Under the pieces are notes generated by a model. The model had not been told where the DNA came from. It made no database searches and worked only from the letters and a program-made list of their open reading frames with translations. The position numbers were made by a program, and so were the translations under genes. Shown here one piece after another: positions 59,101 through 64,000 of a stretch of 64,000 nt of DNA (positions are counted from its first letter, which is position 1; every line of letters starts with the position of its first letter). The stretch spans positions 186,001-250,000 of the forward strand of contig JAHDFP010000005.1 in the NCBI GenBank assembly GCA_020628095.1. The letters are read 5' to 3'. Source of the DNA: Saprospiraceae bacterium. GTDB lineage: Bacteria > Bacteroidota > Bacteroidia > Chitinophagales > Saprospiraceae.

Positions 59101-59135
59101 ATGGTGTTGAGGATTATGTGATGGGGAAAGAGTGA
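56103..59135 (+). CDS. Type III restriction endonuclease Res
   Basis: 1010 residues: SF2 helicase with METGVGKTYVYLRT (about 98-110), DEPQ (about 228), RYSATH, REEIG-like RRRQEIGRGLRLCVN (motif VI), and a C-terminal PD-(D/E)XK nuclease with NPDWAIL (about 940) and VVESKGTTG (about 960). It cuts DNA after translocation and needs Mod for target recognition. It starts 2 bp after the mod stop and is intact. Confidence 0.93.
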   Translation: MKIKFDGNLDYQQRAIQSLVNIFQGQEICTSNFTVYSPSYIAKQQTLDLNDIGYGNRLTLTEGTIVENVQNIQLANGLKPSVRGEVDRDKLDFTCEMETGVGKTYVYLRTIMELYQDYGFSKHIIVVPSIPIKEGVYKSLQITETHFKELYDNVDYHYFIYDSSKLNEVRDFAINPKLEIMVINIDAFRKSFENPDDASKKANIIHRYNDKLGYKPIDLIKNTNPIVYVDEPQSSINTPLAKKAVAGLNPMMLVRYSATHKEKVNLMYKLDAVDAYEKKLVKQIEVASVEAEGATDMAYLCLLNVRNKNGSIEAQVEFDKLQNGKIKRQKKWLKQNDDLESITGREEYEGYIIQDIYLGEGNEYIDFTSRQDVLKLGEAIGAVDDKQVKTLLIRKTIEEHLDKELILNPKGIKVLSLFFIDAVKNYREYDGEGNPTNGLYAEIFEEEYKRAINKPKYQSLFGEIKNKDVFATEVHNGYFSIDKKGKASNTKDKYEYFKDTKGNTKADETTYNLIMKDKEKLLSFDSNLRFIFSHSALKEGWDNPNVFQICTLKEAGASEIRRRQEIGRGLRLCVNQDGERVYGHDVNTLTVMATESYKDFTDNLQKEIEQDTGIRFGVLQTHSFNNIVKAINEDDDVELLGQEHSETLFDHCLLKGYIDRNGKVQDLLRIAIKEGNVELPEQYTEDVKIKNQIIEVLKKVAGKLEIKNNADKQKVKINTTVLESPEFKALWERVKYKTIFSVDFDSASLVKACIAALDEGLKLVRGKLVYTKTALDINEGGVEADEDNLQRSVSNLDVEVTQLPDIVGYLQNETNLTRRSIVDILLGTKKLRFFKINPQKFIEECIKIINEQMQLHIVDGIKYEKIGDASFYSQELFENQELFGYIESNLKESIKTPYEYVVYDSNVESSLIQEFENHDNISVYAKLPSWFKIDTPLGTYNPDWAILWNDGNDEKLYFVVESKGTTGLFDLRTKETAKIKCGKRHFDAIGTEMLVVNDINGVEDYVMGKE

Positions 59136-59141
59136 TAAAAA

Positions 59142-59210
59142 ATGAAATTAACCTATTTGAAATTAACGAATTTTCGAAATCTTGATGGACTTACAATTTT
59201 CTTTAATTAA
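59142..59210 (+). pseudogene. Remnant N-terminus of an AAA/OLD-type ATPase
   Basis: 22 codons MKLTYLKLTNFRNLDGLTIF then FN and stop. This is the standard opening of OLD-family or RecF-like ATPases (KIKxLKIxNFRNFxxL), just before where the P-loop would follow. The rest of the gene is missing, so it is probably left from a deleted defence gene. Confidence 0.55.
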
Positions 59211-59261
59211 AATAAAAGCGAAAGAATAACCATATAAATAATTATAAAGTAAACTTCATTA

Positions 59262-59519
59262 ATGGAAAAAATAGGTATGGGTTTAAACAGGAAAGGAATA
59301 GAAACTAAGAACAAGTATTATCCATTACTTCATGCCGTATACGGTTATATGTCCACTTTTAATCTTTCTCCTTCCAATATCGAGGAAGATGCTAATTTAA
59401 AATTATCAACGGAGACTTGGAGTAAAATTAAAAGACTGGGTAGGGGTAATGTGGAAGAGCATATATCTCCGACAGAATACAATAGGTTGCTGACACTAAC
59501 AAGTTCTTTTGCCAAATAA
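59262..59519 (+). CDS. Small protein of unknown function
   Basis: 85 residues, no signal peptide, basic and helical, with TWSKIKRLGRGNVEEHISPTEYNRLLTL at the C-terminus that could be a DNA-binding helix pair. It stands between the Res operon and the TPR gene. Not recognised. Confidence 0.55.
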   Translation: MEKIGMGLNRKGIETKNKYYPLLHAVYGYMSTFNLSPSNIEEDANLKLSTETWSKIKRLGRGNVEEHISPTEYNRLLTLTSSFAK

Positions 59520-59803
59520 ACTTAAAGAGATGAGGTCTGTTTTAAGACAAAAAAATCCCAAAAAAAAATTTCGCCTGAGCAAAAATTATGGTATGATTAA
59601 AATTAGTGATAAAAAAAAATAAAAAAAATTGGATGTGAATATATTCAGATGTACTCCGATGAGCTTTAAGAAAAGGTCAAAATAGGGGGGAAGGAAGGGG
59701 ATACTGATAGAAATATCTCAGGAAAGAGCCACTCCCCTGCTATTGATAAGATTTCAAGGTTTTTAAAATATATTCCAATTCTGAACAATTGAAATAAAAT
59801 AAA
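59520..59803. other. AT-rich intergenic stretch with A- and G-runs
   Basis: 284 bp with several A-runs of seven to nine bases and a GGGGGGAAGGAAGGGG tract (about 59685-59700). No gene or clear promoter box seen; presumably holds the promoter of the TPR gene. Confidence 0.5.
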
Positions 59804-61582
59804 TTGAAAGAGATAATTAGATTATGTGAAAGGCAACAATTTGATAAAGCACTAAAGCTAATAGATGATGCTATTCGAAAGGGTACTGCTGCATCTGAAC
59901 ATCATAGAATAAAGGGGCAAATACTATTTGAGAAAGAGGCTATTGACGAAGCAATTAATAGTCTAACAGACAGTCTAAAACTGGATTCCAAAAATGAAAA
60001 TGCACTAATTCTTATTGGTAATATTTATGCCAATGCTAAGAATGATGTGAACACTGCAATGAAATACTTTGACCAAGTATTGGAATTGAACTCAACGAAT
60101 CACATCAGTTTAAATAATATAGCTGGGCTAATTGCTCGCAGTGGTGATTTTGAAACTGCACTACCCTACTTCGATAAAAGTATAGCGTTAGAACCTAAGT
60201 ATGCCAATGCACACTACAGTATAGCGTTAAGCAATTTTTATCTAAAGAAATATATCGAGGCTTTTGAAACCTGTATTAATGCTCTGACCCATTCGAATCA
60301 TAGGAAGAATGATGAAGAAAAAAATGTGTACCAACAAGCATTCAACTTATCAAAGCAGATATGTGATGGATATTTAAGCACCATTAACGAAGAAGAAATT
60401 TATCACTCATTTATTGAGGAATTAAGCAAATTGTCAGATTTGCCCATAGAGATAGAAATAGATTCTAAGATTGCTACACCAGCTAAAATTCTAATTGGCG
60501 AGTATCACAACAAGACGAAACATCAAGTTCTTTTACGAAACAAGAATGTAGGTCATAGCTATTATGTGATGCATGAGTTGATGCACTTGGCTATGGTGTT
60601 TGAAGCCAGAGCAGAACAACAGAATGAATTGTTCAAATCGAACCTAATTACTCGGAGAAAATTTGATGAAAAGTTCTTTAGTTACAAGAAGGTCTTTGTA
60701 AAGAATGGTTTGGACGAAAATGCTCAGAGAGGATTAGCAGACCAGATGTATAATGCCCCATTGGACTTAGTGATTGAGTTTAGACTCTATAATGAATATT
60801 CAGTATTACGACCCATCCAATATTTAGGCTTAGTAGAATTAACGAAACCAGCCATTGATGGTGCAACAAATCCCACTTTAAAGAAGGTAATACCACCATT
60901 TATCAGAGAAGCCAACATCAAGATGAATGTGACCCAGTTTATCCTTTTGAAGGAATTGTATGGAGTTGATTTTCTAAATACGATTAAAGAGAAACATTTA
61001 AAGAACGCAGGGAAAAAGTTATATGATGATTTCTTGGAAATCAGAGATGACAAATCTGCTGGTGAAGAATATGATGTTGTAAGATGGTGGGCGGATGAAA
61101 TGAACCTATCCAGTTACTTCATATTGGACAAAGAGAATTTTCATAGTTCAAAGCAGAGAGATAAGAACCAAGTCTACCCTACTGATGAATGGTTGTCTAA
61201 ATTAGAAGCTGACCCATTTGGACTACATGCAGCGAATCCAATAGAAAATGCCGAAATGCAGAAGTTCATCGAAGCAAACCAAGATGGGAATATCAATATG
61301 GCAGTGGTTATGTATATGCAATCATCACTAAAATATTTAGCAGCCTTATCCCCCGAAAAAATTAAAGAAATAAGTTTCGAGATTGCTCATCTTGGTAGGA
61401 CTGGGATAGACCCTAACTCAACAGATACTTATAGCCTTGCAACAGTACCAAATCAAAAATTTACAGGTTGGAAATTATTAGCATGGATGTACACCAGTTG
61501 GTACAAGCATCAACCGTCAATGGTCAAAGAGCTGGGATTAAATTTTGATAATGAATTTAAACTGGCTCAGAAAGTAGTTTAA
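59804..61582 (+). CDS. TPR protein with HELMH metallopeptidase-like motif
   Basis: 592 residues, TTG start. Residues about 5-165 are four or five TPR units (AINSLTDSLKLDSKNENALILIGNIYA, ALPYFDKSIALEPKYANAHYSIAL). Then a second domain carries VMHELMHLAMVFEARAEQ (HELMH at 257-261), the HExxH zinc-peptidase motif. A third ligand may be the Glu in VFEAR. The rest (about 300-592) is helical and unknown. It is followed 15 bp later by an AddB-like nuclease, so the two likely act together. The TPR part may sense a partner and the peptidase act on it (inference). Confidence 0.85.
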   Translation: MKEIIRLCERQQFDKALKLIDDAIRKGTAASEHHRIKGQILFEKEAIDEAINSLTDSLKLDSKNENALILIGNIYANAKNDVNTAMKYFDQVLELNSTNHISLNNIAGLIARSGDFETALPYFDKSIALEPKYANAHYSIALSNFYLKKYIEAFETCINALTHSNHRKNDEEKNVYQQAFNLSKQICDGYLSTINEEEIYHSFIEELSKLSDLPIEIEIDSKIATPAKILIGEYHNKTKHQVLLRNKNVGHSYYVMHELMHLAMVFEARAEQQNELFKSNLITRRKFDEKFFSYKKVFVKNGLDENAQRGLADQMYNAPLDLVIEFRLYNEYSVLRPIQYLGLVELTKPAIDGATNPTLKKVIPPFIREANIKMNVTQFILLKELYGVDFLNTIKEKHLKNAGKKLYDDFLEIRDDKSAGEEYDVVRWWADEMNLSSYFILDKENFHSSKQRDKNQVYPTDEWLSKLEADPFGLHAANPIENAEMQKFIEANQDGNINMAVVMYMQSSLKYLAALSPEKIKEISFEIAHLGRTGIDPNSTDTYSLATVPNQKFTGWKLLAWMYTSWYKHQPSMVKELGLNFDNEFKLAQKVV

Positions 61583-61597
61583 TCGAATGAGCGAATT

Positions 61598-64000
61598 ATG
61601 GAACAACAAAAAGCAAAACAAATGATAATTCATTTTTCTTCTTCATTCGGTTACGATTATGTCTATGCACCTATCCCAAATACGGAAAAGATAGTATTGG
61701 GCAATGTTTATCTTGGCACAAGAGGGTTGCTGGAATTTTTAGAAACTCATTTGGGTCTATATCAGAAAGAAAATCATAATGCCTTACGCATAGCAAACTA
61801 TGAACAAGCAATCAATAAATCATTAGTCGAGCATCCTGACCTATATATCCAAAAATCCTTTGCAGTAGATTCTTGGGGAGTTGCCCAAAAATTATTGGCA
61901 TTGCGAGATGAATTGGTCTTTGCTGGATTTGAATTTAATACTAAACAGGTAATTTCAATATCCAAAAGATTACATGTATTGTCAGTCATTGAAGAGCATG
62001 TAAATGGAATGCCAAAAGGTGAAGCTGATAGATGGATATTTCTGCTTGAACATATTTCTACTGTAAAAGAACTTCCTGTTACCGAAGTCAAAATCTATGA
62101 ACCTAAAGATTTCTTACATCCATTTTTTGTTGACTTGTTTCAGAAATTAGAATCCAAATCTGTAAATGTTACTTGGGTCAATTTCGAATATGATTTGGAT
62201 AATTCTGATTTAGGAAATTTTAAAAGGAAGTTATTAAATCCAGATTGCGAAAAAGTAACACTGGTGGATGATGGCAGTCTAATAGTTCTACGTGCAAGTA
62301 ATGACTTTATATTATCAGAATGTATTGGTGAGTATTTGGTTATGGCTTCTGATTTGAATCCATTATTGATAATTCCAGATAGAGGCGAATTATTAGAAGA
62401 AGCGATAATCAGTCGAGGTCTACCAGCCATCGGTTATAGAGGTGTGGAAAGTGATGGTACAATCGAACAGTTGTTACACCTTATAACAGTATTCTTGTGG
62501 AATCCCATCCATCCGAATAAATTACTGCAATACTTGCTACATCCGATTGCTCCTATTTCAAAGTCATTGCGTTTAGATTTAGCCACGACCTTTGCTAAAA
62601 AATCATCAATCAAGAGTAACGAATGGCAAGACACTATTGATAAGCATTTTGAGAAATGGTCTGATAGTGCAAGTACCAATCAAAAAGCCCTTAAAAAATG
62701 GTTTGACAGACCGAAAGCCAGTTTAGAAGATGGAGCTGGAATTGACCAAATTATCTCTATTTATACAGATTTGTCTAAGTGGGCTGGCACACTAAGTTCA
62801 ATGGAAGAAAGGTCTGATTATGAGAAAAGAGCCTTTCAAGAACTTGCCAATCAATGCAATCAATTGATTTCCGTTGTAAAAACATTTGAAGGTAAAGGAG
62901 AAAAAATTAGTGAGCAACAACTAAATAAATGGATAGAAGCAATAGATATTGAATATTCATCAGTTCAGAATATTAGAGAAATTGGCTCTTGCACATATAT
63001 TTCAAAACCTTCGAATTTAACTTCAAAATCCAATGCTACCCTTTGGTGGAATTTTGTAAATGAAACTAACCCTGTTAAGTATGCGACAGATTGGTCAAGA
63101 GAAGAATTAGAATTATTGACAGGTAAAAATATTCATTACAAATCAAGTATAATTAATCAATGGTTCTGGCAACAGTGTCATGCGATATTAATGACAAACA
63201 AAAAGTTGGTTTTGTGCTTGCCAGAATCTGTAAATGGTGACGTAAAAGAAGCACATCCTCTTTATTATGATTTACAACAGGCTTTTATCAATCCTGATGT
63301 CATTGAGAAAAGTATTTCCCTTAGTGAATCTACCCAAATAGATGATAGAGCAATTGAATTAATCAATTACCCACAAAAGGATTTGCCAAGTGTTTCTACT
63401 CATTGGCAATTTAGCCTTGACAAACAGCTTACTAATAGAGAGCATGAGTCTTATAGCTCGTTAATTAAGCTATTCTATTATCCACATGATTATCTCCTAA
63501 ATTATCAATTAGGAATACGACCAGTTGATATAGATAATATTGAAGTTTCAAATAAGCTATTTGGAAATCTTGTCCATAGTGCAGTCCATCAGTTATGGTC
63601 AGATACAAACATATTAAAGTATCCACCCGATGAACGGTCAAGAAGAATTGGTGAACAATTAGAAATTACTATCAAAGAAGAAGGGTCAATATTATTACTC
63701 CCAGAACATGAATTATCCCTATCGCAGTTTCGACTCATTGCTAATAAATCAATTGTGAAATTGTTCAAAGATATAAAAGCTAATGATTGGACATTTGTAG
63801 AGTCTGAGGAACATCATAAAACAATTGACGAAATTGGGATTCAAGGTGATATAGATTTGGTTCTTAGAAGAGGGCAAAATGAATATGTGATTGTTGACCT
63901 AAAATGGGGTGGATTTAAGGCAAAACGTGAAGAGTTAATCAATGAGCAAGAGTTGCAATTAATAATATATAATAGGTTGTTGTCAGCGAAAGGAAGAACT
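61598..64000 (+). CDS. AddB/RecB-like PD-(D/E)XK nuclease, 3' end outside window
   Basis: Open from ATG at 61598 through the right edge: 801 codons, no stop. The N-terminal part resembles the inactive helicase half of AddB-like proteins (LGTRGLLEFLETHLGLYQ) with no P-loop. The C-terminal nuclease part has SLIKLFYYPHDYLLNYQLGIRP, NLVHSAVHQLW (His motif), GDIDLVLRR (about 750) and IVDLKWGG (about 766), then QLIIYNRLL, the RecB-type order. The Cys residues of the AddB iron-sulfur cluster are absent. A UvrD-like helicase gene would be expected next, beyond the window. Confidence 0.85.
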   Translation, partial: MEQQKAKQMIIHFSSSFGYDYVYAPIPNTEKIVLGNVYLGTRGLLEFLETHLGLYQKENHNALRIANYEQAINKSLVEHPDLYIQKSFAVDSWGVAQKLLALRDELVFAGFEFNTKQVISISKRLHVLSVIEEHVNGMPKGEADRWIFLLEHISTVKELPVTEVKIYEPKDFLHPFFVDLFQKLESKSVNVTWVNFEYDLDNSDLGNFKRKLLNPDCEKVTLVDDGSLIVLRASNDFILSECIGEYLVMASDLNPLLIIPDRGELLEEAIISRGLPAIGYRGVESDGTIEQLLHLITVFLWNPIHPNKLLQYLLHPIAPISKSLRLDLATTFAKKSSIKSNEWQDTIDKHFEKWSDSASTNQKALKKWFDRPKASLEDGAGIDQIISIYTDLSKWAGTLSSMEERSDYEKRAFQELANQCNQLISVVKTFEGKGEKISEQQLNKWIEAIDIEYSSVQNIREIGSCTYISKPSNLTSKSNATLWWNFVNETNPVKYATDWSREELELLTGKNIHYKSSIINQWFWQQCHAILMTNKKLVLCLPESVNGDVKEAHPLYYDLQQAFINPDVIEKSISLSESTQIDDRAIELINYPQKDLPSVSTHWQFSLDKQLTNREHESYSSLIKLFYYPHDYLLNYQLGIRPVDIDNIEVSNKLFGNLVHSAVHQLWSDTNILKYPPDERSRRIGEQLEITIKEEGSILLLPEHELSLSQFRLIANKSIVKLFKDIKANDWTFVESEEHHKTIDEIGIQGDIDLVLRRGQNEYVIVDLKWGGFKAKREELINEQELQLIIYNRLLSAKGRT

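Noticed and set aside
61587-61625. ATG at 61587 as the nuclease start
   Set aside because: It runs into a stop after 12 codons; the ATG at 61598 opens the long frame.

Overview
The window is a stretch of chromosome from a member of the Bacteroidota, most likely a marine or free-living Saprospiria/Flavobacteriia-type bacterium. The evidence is two giant secreted proteins with SprB-like repeats and type A C-terminal sorting domains (type IX secretion), the gliding-associated ABC transporter genes gldA, gldF and gldG, the order ftsX-DUF3098-uppP-truB, many lipoproteins with a simple lipobox, and promoter -7 boxes of the form TAnnTTTG. GC content is low and several genes start with TTG.

Positions 1-38808 are ordinary core genome. 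They hold ffh (5' end outside the window), a thioredoxin-fold/SprB giant secreted protein, mutS, rpsP with an unusual helix-hairpin-helix extension, an EI24-type membrane protein, a second giant secreted protein, leuS, a small lipoprotein and glycerophosphodiesterase cluster, ftsX-DUF3098-uppP-truB-gldA-gldF-gldG, an SCO/cytochrome c cluster, a DASH-type cryptochrome, an MFS transporter gene broken by one in-frame TGA, a LolD-like ATPase, a glycosyltransferase, a MazG-like pyrophosphohydrolase, an ECF sigma factor with a linked membrane-anchored beta-barrel protein, and three unrecognised coiled-coil or repetitive proteins.

Positions 38809-44646 are a transition zone. They start with two nearly identical small-RNA genes in tandem, each with its own TTG-N20/21-TAnnTTTG promoter and its own hairpin-plus-T-run terminator. 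A possible three-stem leader and a gene start follow. A complete 3466-bp IS1595-family transposon (39341-42806, 28-bp inverted ends, 8-bp target duplication TAAAAAAT) sits after the eleventh codon of that gene. Joining the flanks restores a continuous 454-codon reading frame. The transposon carries four extra genes: a BRO-N protein, a small HTH-like protein, a lipoprotein and a membrane protein.

Positions 44647-64000 are a defence and mobility island. It opens with a tyrosine recombinase and a DEAD-like helicase on the opposite strand. It continues with an Xre-type regulator and an operon of SNF2 helicase, DUF4391 protein, RhuM-family protein, type III Mod and type III Res. The mod gene is interrupted by one in-frame TAG just before its S-adenosylmethionine-binding motif. 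After a 22-codon remnant of an AAA/OLD-type ATPase and a small unknown gene comes a pair that may form an undescribed system: a TPR protein with an HELMH metallopeptidase-like motif, followed 15 bp later by an AddB/RecB-like PD-(D/E)XK nuclease that runs off the right edge. No tRNA, rRNA or CRISPR array was seen.
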